From Chryseobacterium camelliae (lineage in GTDB: Bacteria; Bacteroidota; Bacteroidia; Flavobacteriales; Weeksellaceae), in NCBI RefSeq assembly GCF_030818575.1, contig NZ_JAUTAL010000001.1:124001-188000 (forward strand): a DNA stretch of 64,000 nucleotides. Reading direction: 5' to 3'. A program made the translations under genes and the position numbers. A model generated the notes under the pieces. The model did not search any database and was not told where the DNA came from. It saw nothing but the letters and a program-made list of their open reading frames with translations. This document shows, piece by piece, positions 8,208 through 17,118 of this stretch. Position 1 is the first letter of the stretch, and every line of letters begins with the position of its first letter.

Positions 8208-9614
8208 ATGACAAAAAGAATCATTCCCCGCCTGAGCTTCTGGCAGATCTGGAACATGAATGTGGGCTTTTTTGGTATCCAATACAGTTTTGGCTTGCAG
8301 CAGACGGCTGTTAATCCCATCTACTCATTTCTGGGCGCCCATGCCGAGCAACTGCCTATCCTGAACCTGGCCGGTCCGATTACCGGATTGCTGATCCAGC
8401 CTCTGATCGGTGCTATCAGTGATAAAACCTGGAGCAACCGCTGGGGGAGAAGGAAGCCTTTTTTCCTGTTGGGTGCTGTATTATGCAGCCTCGCCCTTTT
8501 CGCCTTTCCGTTCAGCTCTACCATCTGGATGGCTGCAGGCCTCCTCTGGATCCTGGACGCGGCCAACAACACCGCGATGGAGCCTTACCGTGCTTTTATT
8601 GCCGATAAGCTTCCCCAAGAACAGCAGACCTTCGGGTTTCAGATGCAGAGCCTGTTTGTAGGAGCGGGAATTACCTTGGCCAATTTATCACTTTTCGTAT
8701 TCCAGAAATATCTGGGCGGAAATTCAGCAAACGGAGGGATTCCGGTATGGGTGTACTATTCTTTTTTCCTGGGATCATTCTGTTCCATAGCTTCCGTAGC
8801 CTGGTCGGTGTATAAAACACCTGAAATACCGCCTACGGATGAAGAATTGGAAGAACTTAAAAAAGCCAAGGAACAGAGCAATTTCTTTACGCCGTTCGTG
8901 GAAATCATTATGGCGATCCGGGAAATGCCTAAACTGCTCTGGCATCTGGCATTGGTCTATCTGTTCCAATGGTATGCCCTGTTTTGTTACTGGCAGTTCA
9001 TTACGCCAATGCTGAAATGGTCATTGTACGGGATTTCCGAATCCGATGAGCAGAAAGCTAACCACATTGCGGAATTAACCCAAAAAGGAATTTCAGTAGC
9101 AGCATCAGACCTGTCATGGACCAAAAATATTCTTCACACAGTGGAAGTAGCAGTAGGACAGACCGGGCTTATGAACGGTTCATATAATATTGTGACAATC
9201 CTGTCAGCATTGCTGCTCGTGCCCTTTGCCAAAAAATTCTCTACGAAAAAAACGTATATTTTCTGCCTTTTTCTCACCGGTCTGGGCATTGCCATACTGC
9301 CTCTGATTAAAAACGAATACCTGATCCTGCTGCCGATGATTGCCCTCGGAATCGGATGGGCTGCTATGATGGGACTGCCGTATTCTATGGTTTCTCCGGC
9401 AATACCGGCTAACAAAAGGGGGATTTATATGGGTGTGATCAATATGATGATTGTAATTCCGATGCTCATCCAGACACTTTCATTCGGCTTCATTTATCAT
9501 ACGATACTAGGCAATAATCCTTCGTCTGCCATTGCTCTGGCGGGAATCCTGTTTATCGTTGCGAGCGGATGTGTATTTTTCATGCAGGTTAAAGAAAACA
9601 AGGTTCAGGGATGA
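8208..9614 (+). CDS. MFS/GPH sugar transporter, SUT (sucrose)-like
   Basis: 468 residues with about 12 membrane segments. The loop motif RWGRRKPFFLLG (near 77-88) is the signature of plant sucrose transporters (SUT/SLC45-like GPH family). A hydrophilic insert of about 50 residues lies around 285-320. It would carry the sugar released into the periplasm by the outer-membrane receptor across the inner membrane by cation symport. It is the last gene of the operon, followed by a strong hairpin terminator at 9664-9690. Confidence 0.85.
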   Translation: MTKRIIPRLSFWQIWNMNVGFFGIQYSFGLQQTAVNPIYSFLGAHAEQLPILNLAGPITGLLIQPLIGAISDKTWSNRWGRRKPFFLLGAVLCSLALFAFPFSSTIWMAAGLLWILDAANNTAMEPYRAFIADKLPQEQQTFGFQMQSLFVGAGITLANLSLFVFQKYLGGNSANGGIPVWVYYSFFLGSFCSIASVAWSVYKTPEIPPTDEELEELKKAKEQSNFFTPFVEIIMAIREMPKLLWHLALVYLFQWYALFCYWQFITPMLKWSLYGISESDEQKANHIAELTQKGISVAASDLSWTKNILHTVEVAVGQTGLMNGSYNIVTILSALLLVPFAKKFSTKKTYIFCLFLTGLGIAILPLIKNEYLILLPMIALGIGWAAMMGLPYSMVSPAIPANKRGIYMGVINMMIVIPMLIQTLSFGFIYHTILGNNPSSAIALAGILFIVASGCVFFMQVKENKVQG

Positions 9615-9663
9615 CCTGACTTTATATATGGGAATGTGTGTAAAATCTCTGAGGAGGTTTATT

Positions 9664-9690
9664 AAATCCGTCTTATTAAAGACGGATTTA
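9664..9690 (+). terminator. Rho-independent terminator of the sugar operon
   Basis: AAATCCGTC and GACGGATTT form a 9-bp stem with an 8-nt loop, followed by ATTTTGAT. Confidence 0.75.
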
Positions 9691-9754
9691 TTTTGATATA
9701 ACCTTAGCAAAACCCTTGGATTGCCTGTGTTCTCTAAAATCGATACATTTGGGT

Positions 9755-10483
9755 ATGAATAACAGGAACCGTGGTAAGAATACCGGTGACGATGTATTGT
9801 TTGGAACTGAGAAGCAGCTTGAAAAACTGAGAGCGGCAGTCAGTGATATGCATTATCTGCTGAGCCGCGGGTACCCGGAAAAAACATCTTCAGAATTGGT
9901 TGGTAACCGCTACAGGCTGAAAAGCCGCCAGATTCAGGCACTGCGTGGAGCGTCTGCCTCCGAACTGCAGCTTAAAGAACGGCAAACGAAACAGGTGGCT
10001 GTTCAGGACCTAGAGAATAAGGCTGTATTCCTTGACGGCTTTAATGTCCTGATTTTGCTGGAAAGCCTGCTTTCCGAAGCCTATATTTTTGAGGGTCTTG
10101 ACGGCTGTTTCAGGGATCTTTCGGGTGTTCACGGAACATATAAAAGAGTAAATCAGACGCTGAAGTCAGTGGAACTGATTGCTTCTTTCTATAAAAAATC
10201 CGGAATATCAAAACTGGTATGGGTGTTTGATCAGCCGGTTTCCAACAGCGGAAGAATGAAACAGATGGTTGCCGATTTTGCCAGCGAACAGCACCTGGAC
10301 TGGGAAGCAGAACTGCAATTCAATCCGGATCAGTTTATAGCTGAGCATGCAGAGATCGCTGTTTCTTCAGATGCCTGGATTTTGGACCACTGCAAAAGCT
10401 GGTTCAACCTTGTCCGTTACCTGATCCATGAAGAGGAACTCTCTGTAAACTCTGTAAGAATAATCCATGATGAGCCATTTTGA
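9755..10483 (+). CDS. DUF434 family protein
   Basis: The ATG at 9755 gives 242 residues. An N-terminal DUF434 segment (LEKLRAAVSDMHYLLSRGY, then NRYRLKSRQIQALRGAS) is followed by a second domain (AVFLDGFNVLILLESLL, DGCFRDLSGVHGTY, LVWVFDQPVSNSGRM) whose acidic motifs (LDGFN, WVFDQP) resemble PIN/NYN-like nuclease cores. The family function is unknown. The promoter-like box TACATTTG (9744-9751, with TTG 20 bp upstream) ends only 3 bp before the ATG, so the mRNA may be leaderless. It overlaps the next gene by 17 bp. Confidence 0.75.
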   Translation: MNNRNRGKNTGDDVLFGTEKQLEKLRAAVSDMHYLLSRGYPEKTSSELVGNRYRLKSRQIQALRGASASELQLKERQTKQVAVQDLENKAVFLDGFNVLILLESLLSEAYIFEGLDGCFRDLSGVHGTYKRVNQTLKSVELIASFYKKSGISKLVWVFDQPVSNSGRMKQMVADFASEQHLDWEAELQFNPDQFIAEHAEIAVSSDAWILDHCKSWFNLVRYLIHEEELSVNSVRIIHDEPF

Positions 10484-11120
10484 ACCCTGCATTCGGTATT
10501 TATCTGAAGAATGGAAGCTGAAATACGGAGCAATTTTAGCAGAAGAGCACATTCAAACTCTCGAATCCAATATCCGGAAATTCAAGGAAGGACAGGGATT
10601 TTGTGACCTGCCGTTTTTCAACGAGGAAATCAAAATTAACCGCGAGGAAAGTTTCCGTTTATTGACAGGGATTATCGAAGATCAGGGTACAGCTGAGGCA
10701 AAGTGCCGGAAGTTGGAAGAAGTCCCCTTCTGGCATTGGCTGAATATATTGGGACAGAGAATAACGCCTGCGAGCATCCGCGATGAAAGGGCGGTTCCTC
10801 CGCTTAGGCCTGTACTTATTGAAGCTTGTCAGAAAATGTATAACAGTGAAATTACCGTGGCACAGAGGGCATGGGAAAAACATACCGGAAGGCTGAATGA
10901 TCCGTTCTGGGGAGAAGTAAAAGGAAGCAATAATGAGAAACAGCAGGTGGTAATGGATAAAATACACTATATCCTTGACCATCAAACATGGTGGAATACC
11001 TTTTTTCATTACAGGCATGAACTGGTTTTTGAAGTCAGGGAACGTGAAGGGCACGGCATCAGATGGAGCCGTAACGGTAATTCCCTGATTGGTTTCCTGG
11101 AAGGATTTATCAATGAATGA
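10467..11120 (+). CDS. Conserved hypothetical protein partnered with DUF434 gene
   Basis: 217 residues, soluble and helical, Trp- and Glu-rich (VPFWHWLNILGQRITPASIRD, then LDHQTWWNTFFHYRHELV given in parts). I do not recognise a named domain. It overlaps the DUF434 gene and must be cotranscribed, so the two proteins likely act together. It ends before a bidirectional terminator at 11208-11234. Confidence 0.6.
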   Translation: MMSHFEPCIRYLSEEWKLKYGAILAEEHIQTLESNIRKFKEGQGFCDLPFFNEEIKINREESFRLLTGIIEDQGTAEAKCRKLEEVPFWHWLNILGQRITPASIRDERAVPPLRPVLIEACQKMYNSEITVAQRAWEKHTGRLNDPFWGEVKGSNNEKQQVVMDKIHYILDHQTWWNTFFHYRHELVFEVREREGHGIRWSRNGNSLIGFLEGFINE

Positions 11121-11207
11121 AAGGAAAAACAGATGGACACGAGTCTGAATATCAATGTCCCTTAACAATAGTGCTTTTAACCCTGATCATGCTTTTTAGC
11201 TAAAAAA

Positions 11208-11234
11208 AGAGTTTTGCAATCAATGCAAAACTCT
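11208..11234. terminator. Bidirectional terminator between convergent genes
   Basis: AGAGTTTTGCA and TGCAAAACTCT form an 11-bp stem with a 5-nt loop. A T7 run follows on the minus strand (deoD side), and ATTATTT on the plus strand. Confidence 0.8.
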
Positions 11235-11294
11235 ATTATTTAATATTCAAGGCAATTATTAGTGGCTTCTCACCTTATTTGCCTTTGTCACTTC

Positions 11295-12005
11295 CTATAA
11301 ACTCCTGATCCCCGCTTCCAGGGCCAGTTCGATCATTGGTTTCAATGCTTTTTCCCTCTGGTCCGCAGAAATATTTTCATGCGTCGGGATTATATCGGAA
11401 ACGGTAAGGATTGTCGCTGCATTTTTCCCCAGATGCTGGGCATTGGCAAACAGTCCGAAAGCTTCCATTTCTACGGCAGGGCAATTGTTCTTTGTCGCAA
11501 TTGCAGGAATCGCCGGATCTTTTCTGTAAAAAATGTCGCTGCTATGAATGTTCGTAGCTTTTGTTGTCAAAGACATTTCCTGTGCCGTTTCATTGATTGT
11601 ATGGAAAATATTTCCCTGGTGGGAAAGGATTTCATCATCAATTCCCCAGGCGTACTTCGCGTAGGTACTTTCACTGGCGGCATATTCTACGTTCAGGAGG
11701 TCAAAAACTTTCAGATCTGTGGTATAAGCGCCACAGGTTCCGATCCTGATGATGGTATCCACCTCATATTCCGTAAACAGCTCGAAAGAATAGATCCCGA
11801 TACTCGGAAAACCCATACCGCTGGCTCCAACGGTGATTTCTTTTCCCTTGTACAGGCCTGTGTAATAGAAAATGCCTCTGGTCTGGCTCACCAGTTTAGC
11901 TCCTTCCAGGAAATTTTCAGCAATATATTTGGCGCGCAGAGGATCGCCCGGCTGTAAAACAACCTTGGCAATTTCCCCTTTTTTTGCACTGATGTGGATA
12001 CTCAT
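11295..12005 (-). CDS. deoD: Purine-nucleoside phosphorylase, DeoD type
   Basis: 236 residues, the usual length of hexameric DeoD. Visible motifs are the phosphate-binding QPGDPLRAKYIAE (about 18-30), GASGMGFPSIGIYSFEL, IRIGTCGAY (near 85-93), the VEMEAFGLF ribose-binding segment and the catalytic Asp in LTVSDIIPTHE. It cleaves purine (deoxy)nucleosides with phosphate in salvage. The gene is on the opposite strand to its neighbours and unrelated to the flanking systems. Confidence 0.93.
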   Translation of the reverse strand: MSIHISAKKGEIAKVVLQPGDPLRAKYIAENFLEGAKLVSQTRGIFYYTGLYKGKEITVGASGMGFPSIGIYSFELFTEYEVDTIIRIGTCGAYTTDLKVFDLLNVEYAASESTYAKYAWGIDDEILSHQGNIFHTINETAQEMSLTTKATNIHSSDIFYRKDPAIPAIATKNNCPAVEMEAFGLFANAQHLGKNAATILTVSDIIPTHENISADQREKALKPMIELALEAGIRSL

Positions 12006-12157
12006 AATTTTTTATTTCAAGGCGCAAAGATAGTAAATCTGTGCATAGTGAATCGTGAATACAGCTTTCGGAGTAATTTTAATGTTTGGTTTGTTAATTA
12101 TCTGTCGGGGACCTTTTAAAACTTACAATTCACAAATAATATTTCTATTTTTGTTAG

Positions 12158-12799
12158 ATGACGGAAAACAGATCCCCATTTCTAGATACTTTATTTCTGC
12201 TGCGGAAGGAGGAATCCATGACGGTTTTTATAGGGCTTCAGGAAATTCCCGAAAAGGAAATGCTGGAAGCCGCGGATTATTTCAGGGCAGAATTTGAAAA
12301 AGAAAGGCTGGAATTTCAATCCGCTGAAGTCATGCATCATCAGGATGCCGCTCTATGGGCTGCAAAAATACTGTATCACAGTGCCCAGTTATATCTGGTT
12401 CGCAGAGATACCTCCACAGACCTGAAGAAGTTCATTCCTGATTACACAGGAAAGATAGATGTTTCTGCCATACTTTCTGCCGATCTGTCATTAAGGTTTG
12501 TACCACAGGTTCTTGCTGCCCTTCAGATCGCTGATCCCGAAGATCCGTTGATTGTGTTGCTGGAAAGCCTATTGACCCGGTTTCATTATTCAGGCATCGG
12601 AACAGATCTGGATCTTCAAAACATCAATTGGCAAGACGAACTGAAAAATGCAACCTACCGGAAGCTGTACCTGGAAAGAATTGTGGAAAAGAAAGACTAT
12701 AAACTGGCTGAGATTCCATACATCAATCAATTACTGATAGCGGAGTTCGGGATGTATAAAGATGTTTTCTGGAAAGAATTGAAAGATACCAGGGATTAG
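12158..12799 (+). CDS. First gene of MoxR-vWA-bpX operon, bpX-type accessory protein
   Basis: 213 residues, helical, no membrane segment and no recognised catalytic motif (phrases such as FVPQVLAALQIADPEDPL and LESLLTRFHYSGIG). Its place directly before a MoxR ATPase matches the accessory (bpX) proteins of MoxR-vWA-beta-propeller ternary systems. A TATTTTTG box at 12146-12153 ends 4 bp before this ATG, so either the mRNA is leaderless or the start is the ATG at 12218 (MTVFIGLQEIPEKEML). Confidence 0.65.
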   Translation: MTENRSPFLDTLFLLRKEESMTVFIGLQEIPEKEMLEAADYFRAEFEKERLEFQSAEVMHHQDAALWAAKILYHSAQLYLVRRDTSTDLKKFIPDYTGKIDVSAILSADLSLRFVPQVLAALQIADPEDPLIVLLESLLTRFHYSGIGTDLDLQNINWQDELKNATYRKLYLERIVEKKDYKLAEIPYINQLLIAEFGMYKDVFWKELKDTRD

Positions 12800-12887
12800 G
12801 CTTTCTGCTTTTTAGGGCAGAAGGCTTTCATCAACTGAAAAAGAAGCATGAAAAAAAGAAATTGTGTTTAATGATAAAATAAGGTCA

Positions 12888-14021
12888 ATGAATCATACTA
12901 TAGAAAAACTAAACCGTGTCCTCAGCTATGTTAAAAATACTTTCGTAGGCAAAGACGATGTGGTAGACCTGTTGGGAATATCTTTGTTGGCCAGGGAAAA
13001 CGCATTTCTTTACGGGCCTCCCGGGACGGCAAAATCCGCGATCGTAAGAACTCTGGCCAACACCGTGAAGGATGGAAAGAACTTCGAGTATCTTTTGACA
13101 CGTTTTACGGAACCTAATGAGATTTTCGGGCCTTTTGACATCAGGAAGCTCAAAGAGGGTGAATTATTGACCAATACTAATGGAATGATGCCGGAAGCAT
13201 CCATGGTTTTTCTGGATGAGATCTTCAATGCCAATTCTGCCATCCTGAACTCACTCCTGATGGCATTGAATGAGAAAATATTCAAAAGGGGAAAGGAAAC
13301 TAAACATCTTCCTGCGCTCATGTTCGTGGGAGCGAGCAATATCCTTCCTGAAGATGAGGCACTGAATGCCTTATTCGACCGTTTCCTGATCCGGATCAAT
13401 GTAGATTATGTGAATCCTGAACTTCTACAGCAGGTACTTCTAGCAGGAAGAAAACTGGAGAATAATACCGATACGGAGGTTCCTGAAATTCTTTCGGATG
13501 AGATCCGGGAGCTGCAGGATCTGTGCAAAACCATTGATCTTAGACCCGTTTATGAAGTCTATATAAACACGGTTATCAGCCTGAGAAATACCGGGATTGC
13601 CATCTCCGACCGAAGGGCGGTAAAAATGCAGAACCTTATTGCAGCCAGTGCTCTGATCTGCGGAAGGAATGAAGCCATTCTTTCCGATCTGTGGGTATTG
13701 AAGCACATCTGGGATACGGAAGAGCAGATCGAAATCCTGGAAGGAATCATTAACCGGACGATTGAGAAAGATGCCCATCCGAAATCCCATCCTCAGTCAC
13801 TTCACAATAAAACTCCAAATCCCGAGGAGGTAATGAAAGATGTTAAAATACTTGTTGAAAAATGGGATGGCGGAGTGCTTAGCTTTGAAGAGCAGAATGT
13901 TATTAAAGATAAATTAAGATACCTTCAGACCCGTTGCGACTGGATCAGGAATCCTGAGCAGAAACAGTACATCCAACAGGAAATCGAAAATCTATGGCAA
14001 AAGATCCTTCAGAGCATATAA
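12888..14021 (+). CDS. MoxR/RavA-type AAA+ ATPase of ternary system
   Basis: From ATG 12888 the product has 377 residues (an ATG at 12864 would add eight). Walker A GPPGTAKS is at 43-50, Walker B MVFLDE near 106-111, sensor 1 FVGASN near 150 and the arginine-finger segment LFDRFLIR near 164-171. The lid region contains SDRRAVKMQNL. The C-terminal 90 residues resemble the RavA helical extension. It should remodel or load the vWA partner encoded two genes downstream. It overlaps the next gene by 28 bp. Confidence 0.92.
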   Translation: MNHTIEKLNRVLSYVKNTFVGKDDVVDLLGISLLARENAFLYGPPGTAKSAIVRTLANTVKDGKNFEYLLTRFTEPNEIFGPFDIRKLKEGELLTNTNGMMPEASMVFLDEIFNANSAILNSLLMALNEKIFKRGKETKHLPALMFVGASNILPEDEALNALFDRFLIRINVDYVNPELLQQVLLAGRKLENNTDTEVPEILSDEIRELQDLCKTIDLRPVYEVYINTVISLRNTGIAISDRRAVKMQNLIAASALICGRNEAILSDLWVLKHIWDTEEQIEILEGIINRTIEKDAHPKSHPQSLHNKTPNPEEVMKDVKILVEKWDGGVLSFEEQNVIKDKLRYLQTRCDWIRNPEQKQYIQQEIENLWQKILQSI

Positions 14022-14737
14022 AAGAATTCTGGGCAGAAATTCCCCGGATGAATGAAGATCATCTGGGAACCATCCGCGACTGGAAGAATGTGCAGGTGGC
14101 ATTGGAAGACGAAGTCCTCTGGCTTAAAGGTTTTACCGATGAACAGGCGGACTCACCGGCGCTCCGTCAGCTTCCCGATTTTGTCCTCTACGAGTTGCGT
14201 AACGGTCTATTGTTCCGGAAAGATGCGCTGGTACCCAGTAAAAAGGTGAGGACAGCATTGCTGTGGAACCGGATCGATAAGTTCCTGTGCCTGACCTTCC
14301 CGATTGCCAACCATAATTTTTTCGGCATCGACAGAAAAATTGAGGTGAAATTAGTTCCTGGCCAAGATGAACATCCTGCAACAGCATTACTATGCCCGAT
14401 GGCAGAAATCAGGAAAAGCCTGATCACTGTGCCGAAATTCAAACTCGAAAGGCTTGACTGGATTGTTATTGATGACCAGGCATTGTTTATCGGAACTCCG
14501 TTGCTAGGTTTTCCGGGAAAAACATACTGGTCAAAAGACGGCCATCTTCTGCCTGCCGGTTTTGATTTTGAGTTCAAAAACCTGAGTCTTTTGTTACAGG
14601 AGAAATACAATGCGGATTCGGAAGCCTGGCTTCTATGGAATGAAGACGGAAGTGTTCTGTCGCTCAATAAAAATAATTTCCGGAACTTGTCCCTAAGCTC
14701 TTTCCGCCTCACCGAAAAATCACAGGAATGGATGTAA
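13994..14737 (+). CDS. bpX-type accessory protein of MoxR-vWA system
   Basis: 247 residues, soluble, mixed alpha/beta, no known catalytic motif. The N-terminus (EHIKEFWAEIPRMNED, WKNVQVALEDEVLWLKGF) and the middle beta-rich part (LDWIVIDDQALFIGTPL) look like the domains described for the middle gene between MoxR and the vWA-propeller protein in ternary systems. The start lies inside moxR and its end overlaps the vWA gene by 10 bp, so translation is probably coupled. Confidence 0.65.
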   Translation: MAKDPSEHIKEFWAEIPRMNEDHLGTIRDWKNVQVALEDEVLWLKGFTDEQADSPALRQLPDFVLYELRNGLLFRKDALVPSKKVRTALLWNRIDKFLCLTFPIANHNFFGIDRKIEVKLVPGQDEHPATALLCPMAEIRKSLITVPKFKLERLDWIVIDDQALFIGTPLLGFPGKTYWSKDGHLLPAGFDFEFKNLSLLLQEKYNADSEAWLLWNEDGSVLSLNKNNFRNLSLSSFRLTEKSQEWM

Positions 14738-17118
14738 TTGCATATTTCCAGTCTTATAAAGGGTATTTCTGGGAATGGACCACGGATGAAGATGTTTCCG
14801 ATGATACAGGATATCGCGAAAATAACCTTATTTCCATTCCGAATGGAGGATCCATTGCTTACCGCCCCTATATTATAGAAGTTTTAAGGACACTGAAAGA
14901 CCAGGGTTTCCCGCCTTTCGGCTCACTGCTGCTCGTTCTTTATGCAGCGCAGGAAGGATATGTAAACCTGGACGGTATTTTCAGTTACCTGAAAAGGATC
15001 AGTCGTGAGGTATCCGCACAGGAAACCGTTCAGGATATTGAATCTGCACATCAGTTTTTAGAACATATAAGCCAGGTTGGGTATCCTTTGAAGCAAGGAC
15101 AGAACAAAATAAATCTCCTGCAGACCATTTTTAAAGATGCCCACAATCAGGTGGCTTCGTTAAGTTCCGAATGGATTATCAAAAGGTTTGAAAAGAGTCC
15201 GGTGATCATTTCCCAGGCTGCCGAAAAGAAGGAATTGACCCAGGCAGTCGTCAGCAGGGACATCAAAACGCTGTCACTGCTCCATCATCGTTTCCCGACC
15301 ACGGAATCTATCATTGATGCCGTAAAAGGAATCGCTGCGATCCCGGAACTCGAAAACGAAGTCATTCAGGAGGAACCTGTCATTGAAACCGGTAAGGAGT
15401 TTATAAAGGAACTGATTGAAGAACCGAAAACGTTCCAGGTCGGTAGCCTGATCAAAAGGATCTGGAGCGGACTTAAAATTCCTATGCGCCACCTTTCTCC
15501 CGGTGAACAGCCGATTGGCGGGATTTCAGATATGACGAACAAAGGCGATTTCAACAGGATGCTTCTGTCTGAGTTTGCTCATGAAGAAGAGGTTTTTATG
15601 AACCGTGTTGCCAATAATGAAGCCCTGTATATCCAGCGGGAAATTCCGCCAGAAGAAAATGTTTTTGAACGGGTAATCCTGATCGATATTTCCCTGAAAA
15701 ACTGGGGTACCCCGAAAGTTCTTGCCTTTGCATCGGCTATTGCCGTTATCAAACATCCGAAAGCCCATTCCGAGTGCAAAGTTTTCGTCTTAGGGGAACA
15801 CAGCATACCCGTGTCTCTGAACACCGTGGAAGAAGTGATCCGGAATCAGAATGCAGTAAGCCCCGTTCTGGGGGTTTCAAATGCACTGGAACGGTTTTTT
15901 GAAGAGGAATACAACGGAAGAGACCTGGAAGTTTTTTTCATCACCAGCCACGAAAATGTACAGAATCAGCATATGCAAAAGGTCATCCATGAAAACCGTG
16001 ACAAGCTGAAATTCCTAGTGACAACCTCTGCTGACGGAGAACTCAACTTTTATAAGCACCATAAAGGAACGAGAAAGCATATCCAGAAAATAAGGCTTCC
16101 GCTACGGGAGCTTTGGGCCCATCCTCCCAAAGGGAACAAAACATCCGGCAGTGTCGGGAGCGGCATCAAAACAGCAGTTCCCGAAAATTATCCCTTACTG
16201 TTTCCTACGCCTAAAGACCGGATGGAAACATTTTTGTATGAAGGAGAATTTTATATGCTGAGCAATAAAAAACAATTGCTGAAAACATATCTGTCAGACA
16301 ACTATTACAATAAAAATATCTATCAGAATATCAGTATTCAGAAAGGCTGTGAAGTGATTGTTGAGAACATTTCTGTAAAACCCAGAGGACAGTTTGCTCT
16401 GGCCAGGAACAAAGCAGGAAATTATATCCTGGCTCAGTATCAGCCGGATAGAAAAAACCTGTCCAGGCTGAATCTTAGTACGGGGGAATACTCGGAACTG
16501 AATTTGTCGGGGCTGGATATTCCGGTAAATTTTTCGTTGATCTATTTCAATAAAAGCTTTTTTTTATATGGACTTGAATATGATAATATATTCAGGATCA
16601 ATCTGGAAGGAAACCTTTTTGCAGAAAGAACCGACAATAATCGTGAAATCCGTAAAAACGTATTCAGAACTGAAGCAGAACTTAATAAACTGAAAAATAA
16701 AGGGATTAAAATTTTAAATAATTTTACCAGGATAGGGATCAACAGCGCTGAAAGACTGGTGGTCTCAAAATTTGCCCTACAGTTCCACTCTGAAAATGAG
16801 TATTGGCTGGAAAAGAATTCGGATAAGATAGAAATTTATGCCCATCAGGATAAGAATAAATTTACCTTCAGTGATGGAAGCGAAGTAATAACAGACCATC
16901 GGGGGATGCTTACATTTGTCAGCAGCAATAAAAGTATTCCTGTTTTTTATATGCCTTCTTCGCATGATGGCTATATAGCATTGGCCACAGAAAAAGAATT
17001 CGGAGGATCAGAGTATTACCTCCCTAAAAAATCGAAGCTGAAGATCCGGGAAATGGAAGAAATGTATTTCGATTATATGGAACCCTTTATTAAACATGTT
17101 CTGGAATATGGAACTTAG
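14728..17118 (+). CDS. vWA-beta-propeller protein of MoxR ternary system
   Basis: 796 residues: an N-terminal helical region (1-300), a vWA-like domain (about 314-480) and a beta-propeller-like C-terminal region (about 490-780, repeated beta segments such as GNYILAQYQPDRKNLSRLN and FFLYGLEYDNIFRINLEGN). In the vWA segment ERVILIDISLKN the metal-binding DxSxS motif is reduced to DISLK (D320, S322), so metal binding may be altered. It presumably is the substrate or client of the MoxR ATPase. No signal peptide is seen. It overlaps both neighbours. Confidence 0.8.
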   Translation: MDVIAYFQSYKGYFWEWTTDEDVSDDTGYRENNLISIPNGGSIAYRPYIIEVLRTLKDQGFPPFGSLLLVLYAAQEGYVNLDGIFSYLKRISREVSAQETVQDIESAHQFLEHISQVGYPLKQGQNKINLLQTIFKDAHNQVASLSSEWIIKRFEKSPVIISQAAEKKELTQAVVSRDIKTLSLLHHRFPTTESIIDAVKGIAAIPELENEVIQEEPVIETGKEFIKELIEEPKTFQVGSLIKRIWSGLKIPMRHLSPGEQPIGGISDMTNKGDFNRMLLSEFAHEEEVFMNRVANNEALYIQREIPPEENVFERVILIDISLKNWGTPKVLAFASAIAVIKHPKAHSECKVFVLGEHSIPVSLNTVEEVIRNQNAVSPVLGVSNALERFFEEEYNGRDLEVFFITSHENVQNQHMQKVIHENRDKLKFLVTTSADGELNFYKHHKGTRKHIQKIRLPLRELWAHPPKGNKTSGSVGSGIKTAVPENYPLLFPTPKDRMETFLYEGEFYMLSNKKQLLKTYLSDNYYNKNIYQNISIQKGCEVIVENISVKPRGQFALARNKAGNYILAQYQPDRKNLSRLNLSTGEYSELNLSGLDIPVNFSLIYFNKSFFLYGLEYDNIFRINLEGNLFAERTDNNREIRKNVFRTEAELNKLKNKGIKILNNFTRIGINSAERLVVSKFALQFHSENEYWLEKNSDKIEIYAHQDKNKFTFSDGSEVITDHRGMLTFVSSNKSIPVFYMPSSHDGYIALATEKEFGGSEYYLPKKSKLKIREMEEMYFDYMEPFIKHVLEYGT

